A stretch of DNA of 64,000 bases from Arcobacter sp. CECT 8983 (GCF_004118855.1 NZ_PDKF01000008.1:186001-250000); one strand, 5' to 3'. Positions 24,843 to 34,157 are shown, counted from the stretch's first letter. Translations and numbers: made by a program. The notes: generated from the letters alone by a model not told the origin.

Positions 24843-27800
24843 TTGAATACAAATAACAACAATCTGCAAGAACATTTACATAAGTATAATCCTATTAAAA
24901 CTGCATCAGTTTTTTCATCATTATTATTAAATCCTAAATATCATTATCATCAATATACACTTGAAACTATTATTAAATATTGTTTATCTTTTTGTAAAGG
25001 TGATTTAACGCCAACTGCTAAATTTATTAAAAATATTTATAATGAAATCCATAATAGTATTTCTATGATGGAAGATCCTGTTGAAGATATATTTGTATCA
25101 AAGCTTTTATTCGATGATAAAAGTTATAAAGTGCAATCTGGTCTATGGGAAGGTGGCATACATAGTACACAAATTATATTGAAAATTTTAGAACATTTGC
25201 CTAATGAAGATTTTTTTTTAGAGATGAAAAAACAGATTAAATCTATATTAGAAGTGTCTAATAGTATTATTGAAAAAAATGGGATAGAGTGTAATGAATT
25301 ATTAAATATAAGTCCTGTTGAAACATTAGATGATATAGATTTAGTAAATATCGAAGAATTAATAAATAATGTGAAGATTACTTTTGAAAATTTTAATTTA
25401 CCTTTACTTCAAGAAAATAGTTTTAGTACACTTTTCAATGAAACATTGGGCAATTGTACTTTAGAAAGAAATCCTTTCTATATAGTTCAAAATAATGTAT
25501 ATCTTTTATTCCCTACTGCTATAACGGCCAGTATTAGAAGAATTGCAATTGAATTTTTTAATAGTCATAATAAAAAAGATTTATTTATACAACAATATGC
25601 TCAAACATTATCAGAAGAACTATATAAAACTAGGATATTTGGGAAATATGATGGAATGCCAATAAAATTTTATACTAAGGAAGGTATATCTTCTTTCAAA
25701 TTTTCAGAAAATATACTTCAATTTGATAAAAACCACTTTTTTCATTTTATCTTTGTATTAGATACTTTGGAGAATATTGAAGATAATTGGTTTGAAGGTT
25801 TTATTGAAGATGAAAATTATCAAGTTTCAGATTTCATAGATAGCAGAATAGAAAATACAAAAAAAAATATATTAAATAAAGGCATACATAATAAAGGTAG
25901 TAGTTTTATTGTGCCATGTGGTGTAGGTAGAGGTTTTGTATTAGCATCAAAATTTATAACTGATGATAGTTGGTTTTGTGAATCAATTAGTAATCATGAT
26001 TTAATCACAATTAGTAATGATTTAGATTGTTCTCCTAATCTAATTTGGAGAATAGTTGAGGCACAGTATAAATTAAAAAAAGATGGTACACAAATATTGA
26101 ATTTTAATGGCTTTTTAAATCTTTATGGATATGTTAAAGATAATAATTATTCAATTTTTGTAAATGAGTCTTTTGATGAAGAAGTAAGCACACAACCATT
26201 TACTATGATAACAATTGGAAGTGATTATAATGCTTATATAAGAGAAAAAGTTGCATTAGATACAGATTATAGAGAAGTTATTGATATTGATGGAAAAACT
26301 ATAATTGTGCGAAAAGGGTTTGCAAGTTCATTTTTTTCTACAAATATTAAATACAATCTTTATATACCAGAAAAGCTTGATCAAAAAACTTTTATTACTG
26401 TATATGTTAATTATGGTTATGAAATTTGGTTGAAGCAAACTATAAATACAAAATATGATTTTATATTACAATTTAAATTATTTGATGCTTTAATTACTTG
26501 GTTTTCCAAAATGATGTTTATTTTAAATAAATACAACATTCAAATTGATAAAAATTTAAAAATGTGGAATATTGAATATACTTTAATTCAAAATATATCT
26601 TCTTTAGAAAAAAATATAAATAATATGGATATATTTAACTCATTTGAAAATACATACAATTGTCCTATATTAGATACAAAGTTTAATATTAATATGTTGA
26701 AAGGTTTTATGTTTGAAGAAAATTATTCCGAACAATCAATGATAAATGCTTTTTTAAACTATTTAAAGCTGGATAAGCAAAGTATTGATATTTTATTAAA
26801 AGAAATATTTGTTAATGAAAATGCAAGATTATTCCATTTTTTTAAAGCACATAAATATAGAGAACACTTTGATATTTTAGAAAAAAAGCCAATCTCAATA
26901 CATCAAATTGATGAACAAATAATCAAACTAAATTTAGGCTGGAGTTGTAGAGACAGAGAAGAAGGGAATATAGTTGAAGGTATAGATAATTGTACTAAAT
27001 ATTTAAATAGTTTAATGGAAGTTGTTTGGAAAAATTTACAATCTAAATTAAAAATAATAGAAAGAGAAGATTTAATTAAAAGATTATTAGTTAATTACAT
27101 ATATAGTGATAAAGAAAAAGATATTTGGGGAGTTACTTTTAAGTCAAACTTAGCATTGCATGAAGATAAAGAGAATTTATATAAAGTAGCAATAAATAAA
27201 ATTAGTGAATATAATGCTACTTCTTTATCCTCAAGATTAGTTGTTGAAATGGCTATTTGTGAGTGTTCAGTTAATTGCGGTAAAAGTGTATCTAATTTAG
27301 ATATCCAAGAGTTACTAAGTCTAGCTTCCTTTATGCATTTAATTGGTGGTTTATCAGAAGCAATAAAGTATGAAGCAATCAATCCTAGGATAGTTATTTC
27401 TAGTTTTGGAGATATTTTATTTGAACAATCTTTTAATGAAATGATTATGCATAAATTTGGTTATATCACAAATCAGAAAATTTTAGATTATGAATCAACT
27501 AAATATAGTGAAAAGTTTAAAGAAAAAGAATATACAAAAGATACAAACCATTTATTTGAAGATGGATTTATGGAAGCTTATATAGATGAATTTGATTATA
27601 CAGTTGATGATGCTAGAGTATTTTTAGATTTTTTAGAAGACTATGGACTTAAAATAAATAAATTAGTTTATAGTATAACTTATAATGACCTAGTAGAACA
27701 ATTTGAAGAAGAAAGGAAAGAGGTCTTTATTAAAATATTAGATTCATTAATTATTCATACAAGAAGAGATTGGACTACAATCCCAAAACCTTTTAAAGCA

Positions 27801-28490
27801 GCTGATTGGCAACCTTGGAAATTTAGAAGAAGATATTCCATTATAATGAAGCCAATTATTGAGATTGATTCATTTGAAGGGATATTGATAATTTCACCAG
27901 AATTAGTAAGAACAGCATATTTTAATTTAATTAGGAATATTCATGAAGGACATTTAGAAGCAAATCAATTTCAATCAAAAAAAATGAAAAAATGGATTGG
28001 AAATTTAGTAAAGGAAAAAGGCTTAGCTTTTAATACAAAGGTAAAAGATAAGTTTATTGAATTAGGATTTGAAGCTAAAGAAGAAATTAAGTTATCTGAA
28101 ATATTTAATAAAAAAATGGAAGATTTTGGAGATATTGATGTTTTTGCATGGAACAAAGAAAAAAATATTGTTTATGCAATTGAATGTAAAGACTTAGAAA
28201 TGGCAAAAAATCAAAGTGAAATAGCTAGACAACTTTATGAATTTAAAGGTCAAATAAGACAAATTAATGGTAAGGATAAAAAAGATAGATTATATAAACA
28301 CCATTTACGATATGAAGAATTAAAAAAAGATTTGGATGCAATTGTAAAATTTACAAAGGTTGATAAAGATTTTAAATTAAAAGTATTAGTTATATTTTCA
28401 AATATTGTACCAATGAGTTTTGACACAAATAGGAATTTTATTGAAAATATAGCTTTTCACTCTATTGATGAATTAGATGAAATTATTTAA
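24843..28490 (+). CDS. Large protein with C-terminal PD-(D/E)XK nuclease-like domain, candidate defence gene
   Basis: This is a 1215-residue protein of no family I recognise. The first 1000 residues are mostly alpha-helical in pattern, with no signal, membrane helix, P-loop or helicase motif that I can see. The last 200 residues show a restriction-endonuclease-like fold: GDIDVFAW (Asp1097, Asp1099), a beta-hairpin, then YAIECK (Glu1114-Cys-Lys1116), and a helix with Gln/Arg (SEIARQLYEFKGQ). This D...ExK pattern is typical of Mrr/NERD-type nucleases. The start is TTG with no clear ribosome site, so the start is uncertain. The gene is alone, more AT-rich than its neighbours, and enclosed by 26-bp direct repeats, which suggests acquisition. 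A defence role is inference. Confidence 0.75.
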   Translation: MNTNNNNLQEHLHKYNPIKTASVFSSLLLNPKYHYHQYTLETIIKYCLSFCKGDLTPTAKFIKNIYNEIHNSISMMEDPVEDIFVSKLLFDDKSYKVQSGLWEGGIHSTQIILKILEHLPNEDFFLEMKKQIKSILEVSNSIIEKNGIECNELLNISPVETLDDIDLVNIEELINNVKITFENFNLPLLQENSFSTLFNETLGNCTLERNPFYIVQNNVYLLFPTAITASIRRIAIEFFNSHNKKDLFIQQYAQTLSEELYKTRIFGKYDGMPIKFYTKEGISSFKFSENILQFDKNHFFHFIFVLDTLENIEDNWFEGFIEDENYQVSDFIDSRIENTKKNILNKGIHNKGSSFIVPCGVGRGFVLASKFITDDSWFCESISNHDLITISNDLDCSPNLIWRIVEAQYKLKKDGTQILNFNGFLNLYGYVKDNNYSIFVNESFDEEVSTQPFTMITIGSDYNAYIREKVALDTDYREVIDIDGKTIIVRKGFASSFFSTNIKYNLYIPEKLDQKTFITVYVNYGYEIWLKQTINTKYDFILQFKLFDALITWFSKMMFILNKYNIQIDKNLKMWNIEYTLIQNISSLEKNINNMDIFNSFENTYNCPILDTKFNINMLKGFMFEENYSEQSMINAFLNYLKLDKQSIDILLKEIFVNENARLFHFFKAHKYREHFDILEKKPISIHQIDEQIIKLNLGWSCRDREEGNIVEGIDNCTKYLNSLMEVVWKNLQSKLKIIEREDLIKRLLVNYIYSDKEKDIWGVTFKSNLALHEDKENLYKVAINKISEYNATSLSSRLVVEMAICECSVNCGKSVSNLDIQELLSLASFMHLIGGLSEAIKYEAINPRIVISSFGDILFEQSFNEMIMHKFGYITNQKILDYESTKYSEKFKEKEYTKDTNHLFEDGFMEAYIDEFDYTVDDARVFLDFLEDYGLKINKLVYSITYNDLVEQFEEERKEVFIKILDSLIIHTRRDWTTIPKPFKAADWQPWKFRRRYSIIMKPIIEIDSFEGILIISPELVRTAYFNLIRNIHEGHLEANQFQSKKMKKWIGNLVKEKGLAFNTKVKDKFIELGFEAKEEIKLSEIFNKKMEDFGDIDVFAWNKEKNIVYAIECKDLEMAKNQSEIARQLYEFKGQIRQINGKDKKDRLYKHHLRYEELKKDLDAIVKFTKVDKDFKLKVLVIFSNIVPMSFDTNRNFIENIAFHSIDELDEII

Positions 28491-28580
28491 AAATAAATGA
28501 TAAAGTAGTATATTTCTTCAAATAAAATCGTATAAAACTATTCAAAAAGGTATCTTTGATAAATTACTAAAAATTATACT

Positions 28581-28589
28581 CCCCCCCCC
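28581..28589. repeat. Homopolymeric C9 tract
   Basis: Nine consecutive C residues stand in a surrounding sequence with almost no G or C. G/C homopolymers of 8-11 bases are the usual phase-variable elements of Campylobacterota. This one is intergenic, 91 bases after the nuclease gene stop and 20 bases before a tiny open frame. Confidence 0.8.
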
Positions 28590-28623
28590 TTAACAAGGAA
28601 TTAAAGATATGTTTACATCAGTT

Positions 28624-28649
28624 GATATGTATTTAATGAGTCTAGAAAT
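28624..28649 (+). repeat. 26-bp direct repeat, right copy (hypA 3'-end remnant)
   Basis: It is identical to 24600-24625. In the same frame it reads DMYLMSLE and then continues to a nearby stop (MS, stop at 28654-28656), like an alternative HypA C-terminus. The sequence before it (TTTACATCAGTT) is unrelated to hypA. The right flank therefore probably preserves the original end of hypA, displaced by the insertion. Confidence 0.85.
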
Positions 28650-28762
28650 GAGTTAAGTATTTTAACAATTTTCCTATAATTTATACACTTTATATACACT
28701 TTATCAAAAACTTTTTTGTTTTTTTATGCTAAGGTAATAGATAATTTTTTTAAGGAGAGTGT

Positions 28763-29878
28763 ATGAAAAAAGTAATTAGTTTAGCTCTTGCTACAGCTTT
28801 AACTGCTGGGGTTGCAATGGCAAAGGAGATTAAAGTTGGTGCAGTAATGCCTATGTCAGGTCCAATAGCTGCATATGGGCAAGTAGCAAATTTAGGTGTT
28901 GAATTAGCACATAAATTACAACCTAAATTAAAAAATGGAGATACTATAAAAATAGTATTAATTGATAACAAAGGTGATAAGGTAGAGACTGCAAATGCTA
29001 CTACTAGACTTATTTCTTCTGATAAAGTTGTTGCAATTTTAGGTGCATTAACTTCTACAAATACTGCTCAAACTATTGCAATTGCTGATAAAAAGAAAGT
29101 ACCAGTTATTGCACCTGTTGCTACAAGTGACAAATTAACTGCAAGAAGAGACTTTGCAAATAGAGTTTGTTTTACTGATTCTTTCCAGGGGGAAGTTGTT
29201 GCAAATTATGCAAAAGAGCAAGGTTATAAAACTGCTGTAGTTATTGTTGACCAAGCACAAGTTTACTCTTTAGGTTTATCAAAAGCATTCCAAAAAGCAT
29301 TTAAAGATAATGGTGGAGAATTATTAAAGAAAATCAGAGTTACTTCAGGTGACAAAGATTTTAAAGCAGTAGTATCACAAATCAAAAGTTTAAATCCTGA
29401 TTTTATGTTCTTACCTTTATATCACCCAGAAGCTTCTATGATTGCAAGACAAGCTAAACAATTAGGTTTAGATAAACCAATGTTCTCTGGTGACGGTGTT
29501 GCTAACCAAACATTCATTGATTTAGGTGGGGAGTCTATAGAAGGTTATATGTTTACTGACTTCTTTGATTATACAAACCCTCCATCGCAAACTTCAGCAG
29601 AGTTTATTAAATTCCATGAAAAAGAGACTGGTAAAAAAGAAGTTAATTCATTTACAGCTTTAGGTGCAGATACTTATAATATCTTAATTGATGCAATGAA
29701 TAGATGTGAAGATCCAACTGATTCAATTTGTATTAACAATGAAATTAAAAAAACAACTAATTTTGATGGTGTATCAGGTAAGATTACTATCAATTCTGAA
29801 GGTAACGCTACAAGATCAGCTGTTATTAAAGAAATTAAAAATGGAAAAGCACAGTTTAAAGCTACTGTAAATCCATAA
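28763..29878 (+). CDS. livK: Branched-chain amino acid ABC transporter, periplasmic binding protein
   Basis: This is the periplasmic solute-binding protein of the Liv (HAAT) uptake system. A Sec signal peptide (MKKVISLALATALTAGVAMA) is followed by IKVGAVMPMSGPIAAYGQ, typical of LivJ/LivK and related amide-binding proteins. The 371-residue length fits. Leu/Ile/Val or a related amino acid is the likely ligand, though some members bind urea or amides. GGAGAG (28754-28759) is the ribosome site. It is followed by a terminator before the permease genes, which would give an excess of binding protein over the membrane parts. Confidence 0.93.
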   Translation: MKKVISLALATALTAGVAMAKEIKVGAVMPMSGPIAAYGQVANLGVELAHKLQPKLKNGDTIKIVLIDNKGDKVETANATTRLISSDKVVAILGALTSTNTAQTIAIADKKKVPVIAPVATSDKLTARRDFANRVCFTDSFQGEVVANYAKEQGYKTAVVIVDQAQVYSLGLSKAFQKAFKDNGGELLKKIRVTSGDKDFKAVVSQIKSLNPDFMFLPLYHPEASMIARQAKQLGLDKPMFSGDGVANQTFIDLGGESIEGYMFTDFFDYTNPPSQTSAEFIKFHEKETGKKEVNSFTALGADTYNILIDAMNRCEDPTDSICINNEIKKTTNFDGVSGKITINSEGNATRSAVIKEIKNGKAQFKATVNP

Positions 29879-29891
29879 TCAAAACAATTAA

Positions 29892-29920
29892 AAAGTCTAG
29901 TAAATGCTAGGCTTTTTTTT
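29892..29920 (+). terminator. Terminator between livK and livH
   Basis: AAAGTCTAG (29892-29900) pairs with CTAGGCTTT (29907-29915), with one G-T pair, and a T run continues to 29920. Partial read-through would set the ratio of binding protein to transporter. Confidence 0.8.
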
Positions 29921-29997
29921 AGAATAAAAAAAGTAATTTAATAGTAATAAGAGATTGCTTTTTTTATTGTATTTTATGAAAATTAATCGGGGAAAGA

Positions 29998-30894
29998 ATG
30001 GATATTACAACGTTTATACAGCAGATGGTAAACGGTTTCAGTTTGGGGAGTATGTATGCCCTTATTGCAATCGGATATACAATGGTTTATGGTGTGCTAA
30101 GGCTTATCAACTTTGCACATGGTGATATTATGATGGTAGGTGCCTTTTTAGCTTATGCATGTATTGCAGTTTTCGGATTACCTTTTCCTGTTGCAGTGCT
30201 TCTTGCAGTTTGTTTATCTGCACTTGTAGGTATTTTAACAGATAAAATTGCATATAAGCCTTTAAGACATGCACCAAGAATTTCTTTGCTAATTACAGCA
30301 ATTGGTATTTCATTTTTCTTAGAAAATGCTTTTACTGTTTTTGTAGGTGGAGTAAGACGAGCCTTTCCTGTTCCTGAATATATGGAGCATGTATTTAAAA
30401 TATCTGAGATAACTTTCACTGTTTCTTCTATTATGGTTCCAGTTGTAACTTTAGGTTTATTAGTGGGGATTTTATTGGTACTTTATAAAACAAAGTATGG
30501 TATGGCAATTAGAGCATTATCTTTTGATTTTAAAACAGTTAATCTAATGGGAATTGATGCAAATATGATTATCTCTATTGTTTTTGCACTTGGTTCTGCA
30601 CTTGCAGCAGTTGGAGGGATTTTCTGGGTTGTAAATTATCCTTCAGTTGAGCCTATGATGGGTGTTTTAGTTGGTCTTAAAGCCTTTGCAGCAGCTGTTG
30701 TAGGTGGTATTGGGTCAGTAACAGGAGCAGTACTTGGTGGATTTATTATAGGATTTACAGAAGTCGTAGTAATCGCTTTTTGGCCTGAATTAGGTGGATA
30801 TAAAGATGCCTTTGCCTTTATCTTCTTAATTTTTGTACTTCTATTTAAACCAACTGGTATTATGGGTGAAGATTTAGAAAAGAGTAGGTTTTAA
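29998..30894 (+). CDS. livH: Branched-chain amino acid ABC permease LivH
   Basis: This is one of two inner-membrane permeases of the Liv transporter. The 298 residues hold about eight helices and the family patterns GSMYALIAIGYTMVYGVLRL, NFAHGD near the N-terminus and GLKAFAAAVVGGIGSVTGA near 225-245. A ribosome site (GGGGAAAG, about 29989) precedes the ATG. It is 2 bases from livM. Confidence 0.95.
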   Translation: MDITTFIQQMVNGFSLGSMYALIAIGYTMVYGVLRLINFAHGDIMMVGAFLAYACIAVFGLPFPVAVLLAVCLSALVGILTDKIAYKPLRHAPRISLLITAIGISFFLENAFTVFVGGVRRAFPVPEYMEHVFKISEITFTVSSIMVPVVTLGLLVGILLVLYKTKYGMAIRALSFDFKTVNLMGIDANMIISIVFALGSALAAVGGIFWVVNYPSVEPMMGVLVGLKAFAAAVVGGIGSVTGAVLGGFIIGFTEVVVIAFWPELGGYKDAFAFIFLIFVLLFKPTGIMGEDLEKSRF

Positions 30895-30896
30895 TT

Positions 30897-31943
30897 ATGA
30901 TGAACGATGCAATTTTTACAAAACAAAGATTGATAAATCTAGCAATTATATTAACTGCAATATGGTTTACATGGTTTGCCCAAGTAACCTTTGATGAATA
31001 TACAGTAAGAATTATAAATAATGTTGCAATTTTTGTTATTTTAGCAGTTTCATATAATCTTATTAATGGTGTAACTGGTCAGTTATCCTTAGAACCAAAT
31101 GGATTTGTTGCAGTTGGTGCTTATGTTACAGCTATTTTAACTCTTGATGCAGATGCAATGCTTTATCAATTTGATTTAGAAGATCCTGCCCAATGGGTTT
31201 TAGCACTGCAAGCGGATTTTGCTTGGGCTTTACTTTTTGCAGGTATTGTTTCTGCATTATTAGCTTTAGCCCTTTCTTTTCCTGTATTTAGAGTAAGAGG
31301 TGATTATCTTGCAATTGTTACATTAGGTTTTGGTTTTATTATTAAAATTTTAGCAATAAACAATCCTCATATTACAAATGGTTCTTTAGGGTTAAATGAT
31401 ATTCCTGAATTTTCAAACTTGTATTGGACAGGAGGTATTGCAATTTTTGCAGTTTTAGCAATATTAAATATTATCTACTCAAAATATGGTCGTGCAATGA
31501 AAGCTGTGCGAGATGATGAAGATGCAGCTACTGCAATGGGTGTAAATACTTTTAAAACAAAGACTTTAGCATTTTGTACGTCAGCATTCTTTGAAGGTGT
31601 TGGTGGTGGTTTATTAGCTGCCCTTTTAACATCAATCAGTCCAGATTTATTTACATTCTTACTAACATTCCAATTACTAATTATCATTATTTTAGGTGGG
31701 TTAGGTTCTACAACTGGAGCAATTCTAGGAACAGTTTTTGTTATGGCTGGTTTAGAGTGGATGAGATTCCTAGACGAACCTATGAATATCTTTGGTTTCC
31801 AAACAGAAGGAACACCTGGTATGAGAATGGTTGTCTTCTCTTTAATTTTAATTATAGTAATGCTATTTGCAAGAGAAGGAGTAATGGGTAAAAAAGAGTT
31901 ATTTGACTTAAAATGGTTTAAAAAGAAAAAGGCAGACAAATGA
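30897..31943 (+). CDS. livM: Branched-chain amino acid ABC permease LivM
   Basis: This is the second permease, 348 residues with 8-10 helices. It shows the LivM patterns VSYNLINGVTGQLSL, FRVRGDYLAIVTLGFG and GRAMKAVRDDEDAATAMG, the last being the cytoplasmic coupling loop that touches the ATPases. Its end overlaps livG (ATGA at 31940), so the two are translationally coupled. Confidence 0.95.
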   Translation: MMNDAIFTKQRLINLAIILTAIWFTWFAQVTFDEYTVRIINNVAIFVILAVSYNLINGVTGQLSLEPNGFVAVGAYVTAILTLDADAMLYQFDLEDPAQWVLALQADFAWALLFAGIVSALLALALSFPVFRVRGDYLAIVTLGFGFIIKILAINNPHITNGSLGLNDIPEFSNLYWTGGIAIFAVLAILNIIYSKYGRAMKAVRDDEDAATAMGVNTFKTKTLAFCTSAFFEGVGGGLLAALLTSISPDLFTFLLTFQLLIIIILGGLGSTTGAILGTVFVMAGLEWMRFLDEPMNIFGFQTEGTPGMRMVVFSLILIIVMLFAREGVMGKKELFDLKWFKKKKADK

Positions 31944-32707
31944 TTTTAGAAGTACAAAATGTAACTAAAAAATTTGGTGGAGTAACTGCCATAAAAGACA
32001 CAAGTTTTCATGTAAATGCAAAGGAAATTTATGGTCTTATTGGTCCAAATGGGGCTGGTAAAACTACTATGTTTAATGTTATTACAGGAAATTATGAACC
32101 AACAGAAGGTGCAGTAAAATTTCATGGACAAAGAATTGATGGAATAAAACCATATAAAATTGTGCATAGAGGAATAGCAAGAACATTTCAAAATATTAGA
32201 CTTTTTAATTCTATGAATGTATTAGACAATATTTTAATAGGTTTTGATTATCAAGCTGAATACAGTTATTTAGAAGCAATATTTAGATTACCAAGATTTT
32301 TTAAAGAAGAAAGAAGAGTAAGAAAAAGAGCTTTTGAAATTATGGAAGTTTTAGGTATTTCCCAATTTGCAGATGAAATGGCTACATCATTATCTTATGG
32401 AAGTCAAAGAAAAGTAGAAATAGCAAGAGCTTTAGCAGCTTCTCCTCAACTTTTACTTCTTGATGAACCAGCAGCAGGTATGAATCCTCAAGAAACAGAT
32501 GAGCTTGCTGAACTTTTCTTTAAGATTAGAGATGAATTTGATGTAACAATTTTACTAATTGAACATGATATGAAGTTTGTAAATAAGCTTTGTGATAGAG
32601 TTATGGTTTTAGACTATGGAAAAACAATCTTTGAAGGACATATAAAAGATGCAATTAAAGATGAAGAAGTAATTAAAGCTTACCTTGGAGATTTTAAACA
32701 TGCTTAA
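31940..32707 (+). CDS. livG: Branched-chain amino acid ABC ATPase LivG
   Basis: This is one of two ATPases that power Liv uptake. Walker A is GPNGAGKTT (about 35-43), the signature is in SLSYGSQRKVEIARAL, Walker B is LLLLDEPAAGMNP, and the switch histidine is in IEHDMKF. The 255 residues match LivG, including the long insert after the Q-loop (TFQNIRLFN...). It overlaps livF by 8 bases. Confidence 0.95.
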   Translation: MILEVQNVTKKFGGVTAIKDTSFHVNAKEIYGLIGPNGAGKTTMFNVITGNYEPTEGAVKFHGQRIDGIKPYKIVHRGIARTFQNIRLFNSMNVLDNILIGFDYQAEYSYLEAIFRLPRFFKEERRVRKRAFEIMEVLGISQFADEMATSLSYGSQRKVEIARALAASPQLLLLDEPAAGMNPQETDELAELFFKIRDEFDVTILLIEHDMKFVNKLCDRVMVLDYGKTIFEGHIKDAIKDEEVIKAYLGDFKHA

Positions 32708-33395
32708 AATAAAAGATTTAAAAGTTTATTATGGATTAATAAATGCAGTTAAAGGTATTGAGTTTGAAGTAAGTGAAGGACAGATTGTTTCATTAATTGG
32801 AAGTAATGGTGCTGGAAAAACTTCAACTTTACAATCAATAGTAAATGATGTTAAAAAAACAGGTGAAATAAGCTTTAAAGGTGATGATATCTCTAAACTT
32901 AAAACTCATAAAATTATTAAAAATAATATTGCATTAGTTCCAGAAGGAAGAAGATGTTTTCAGAATTTAACTATTGAAGAAAACCTTAGAATGGGTGCTT
33001 TTAACAACGATGAAAATTATGAAAGACTACAAGAGCATATGTTTGAGTTATTTCCTAGACTTGTGGCAAAAAAAGGTCAATTAGCTGGAACTATGAGTGG
33101 AGGGGAACAACAAATGCTTGCTATTGCAAGGGCATTAATGAGTTCTCCAAAACTTCTTATGCTTGATGAACCATCACTTGGTCTTGCTCCAAAGATTGTA
33201 GGAGAACTTTTTAAGACTATTGAAAGATTAAGAGATGAAGGAATTACTATTTTATTAGTCGAACAAAATGCTTTTGCTGCATTGGAAATCTCTGATTATG
33301 CCTATGTTCTAGAAAATGGTAAAATAGCTTTAGAAGGAACTGGAGCTGAACTTATCGATTCTGATGAAATTAGAGAAAAATATTTAGGTGGGTAA
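32700..33395 (+). CDS. livF: Branched-chain amino acid ABC ATPase LivF
   Basis: This is the second Liv ATPase. Walker A is GSNGAGKTS, the ABC signature is in TMSGGEQQMLAIARAL, Walker B is LLMLDEPSLGLAP, and the H-loop position reads VEQN, as is normal for LivF. I take the ATG at 32700, with GGAG (32686-32689) upstream, so the protein begins MLKIKDLKVYYG. An in-frame ATG at 32685 would add five residues. It overlaps livG by 8 bases and is the last gene of the operon. Confidence 0.95.
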   Translation: MLKIKDLKVYYGLINAVKGIEFEVSEGQIVSLIGSNGAGKTSTLQSIVNDVKKTGEISFKGDDISKLKTHKIIKNNIALVPEGRRCFQNLTIEENLRMGAFNNDENYERLQEHMFELFPRLVAKKGQLAGTMSGGEQQMLAIARALMSSPKLLMLDEPSLGLAPKIVGELFKTIERLRDEGITILLVEQNAFAALEISDYAYVLENGKIALEGTGAELIDSDEIREKYLGG

Positions 33396-33404
33396 AACCC
33401 ACTT
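33386..33404 (+). terminator. Hairpin at the end of the liv operon
   Basis: The arms AGGTGGGT (33386-33393) and ACCCACTT (33397-33404) enclose an AAA loop and include the livF stop codon. No T tract follows, so its strength is uncertain. Confidence 0.5.
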
Positions 33405-33492
33405 AAAGTATACTTTATTTAACTATTATTAACTTTTATTTACTACAATTGCTTTATAAATTATAAATACAAATATTTTTATTAGGATTACA

Positions 33493-33891
33493 ATGCTATT
33501 AATGAAATTAGAAACAAAAGAGAAATTCTCATTTTTACAACTTGCACACTATTTAGCGAGAATTGACAATGATTATGGTGAAAAAGAACAAGAAGTTATT
33601 TTAGAATATTGTGCAGAAATGGGAATTGAAAATGATGAAGATTTTGAGTTAGAAAGTTTTGATTTATATAATATTTTAAAAGACTTTAAAAGTTTAAAGA
33701 GTAAAAAAATAGTTATTTTGGAGTTAATGATTTTGATTCATGCTGATGATAAGTTTGATTTTGAAGAAAGAAACCTTATTTTCCAGATAAATGAAATCTT
33801 TAAATTATCTCAAAAAGAAATAGAGTTTTATTCTCAATGGGGAAAAGCAACAGCAGCATTATATACCCAAGGCAAGCTCTTTATAGAGTAG
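33493..33891 (+). CDS. TerB-like (DjlA-N type) helical protein
   Basis: This is a small all-helical protein (132 residues) with the TerB/DjlA-like pattern. It consists of a repeat-like pair of helices with FSFLQLAHYLARIDNDYGEKEQEVILEYC and a later ILIHADDKFDFEERNLI, where acidic residues could bind a metal ion. Family members are linked to tellurite response or membrane stress, but the precise role is unknown. An ATG at 33505 is an alternative start four codons in. It precedes the small coiled-coil gene by 62 bases. Confidence 0.6.
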   Translation: MLLMKLETKEKFSFLQLAHYLARIDNDYGEKEQEVILEYCAEMGIENDEDFELESFDLYNILKDFKSLKSKKIVILELMILIHADDKFDFEERNLIFQINEIFKLSQKEIEFYSQWGKATAALYTQGKLFIE

Positions 33892-33953
33892 TAAAAATGA
33901 AACTTTTTTCATTTTAAATAATTTAATTGGTTTATTTGGATAAAATAATCGCT

Positions 33954-34157
33954 ATGGATATCATCAGTACATTAAATAATAAAATAGAAAAACTTATACA
34001 TGAATATGAACTTCTTAAAAAAGAGAATGAATTATTAAAACGTGACTTAGATGATTTAAAAAATGAGAATGATGAATTAGAAAGAAATAACCAAGATATG
34101 CTTTTAAAAATCGATAGTACGTTAACTTTCGTTGAGGCAAAGAGTAGTGGAAAATAA
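33954..34157 (+). CDS. Small coiled-coil protein (ZapB-like in character)
   Basis: This is a 67-residue protein made almost wholly of one heptad-repeat coiled coil (KIEKLIHEYELLKKENELLKR, then DLDDLKNENDELE). I set the start at ATG 33954; upstream in-frame TTG codons lie in a promoter-like AT stretch. It overlaps the next gene, a ZapA-like protein. Such short coiled coils next to zapA suggest a ZapB-type or other cell-division partner; that is contextual inference. Confidence 0.6.
   Translation: MDIISTLNNKIEKLIHEYELLKKENELLKRDLDDLKNENDELERNNQDMLLKIDSTLTFVEAKSSGK

Noticed and set aside
24732-28511. AAAGTAGTAT present on both sides of the 1215-residue gene (24732-24741 and 28502-28511)
   Set aside because: Ten bases in such AT-rich DNA can match by chance, and the contexts differ; the 26-bp repeat is a far stronger boundary.
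28609-28656. 15-codon open frame with AAGGA ribosome site containing the right 26-bp repeat
   Set aside because: It reads DMYLMSLE only because it is a copy of the hypA end; too short and too easily explained as a remnant to call a gene.
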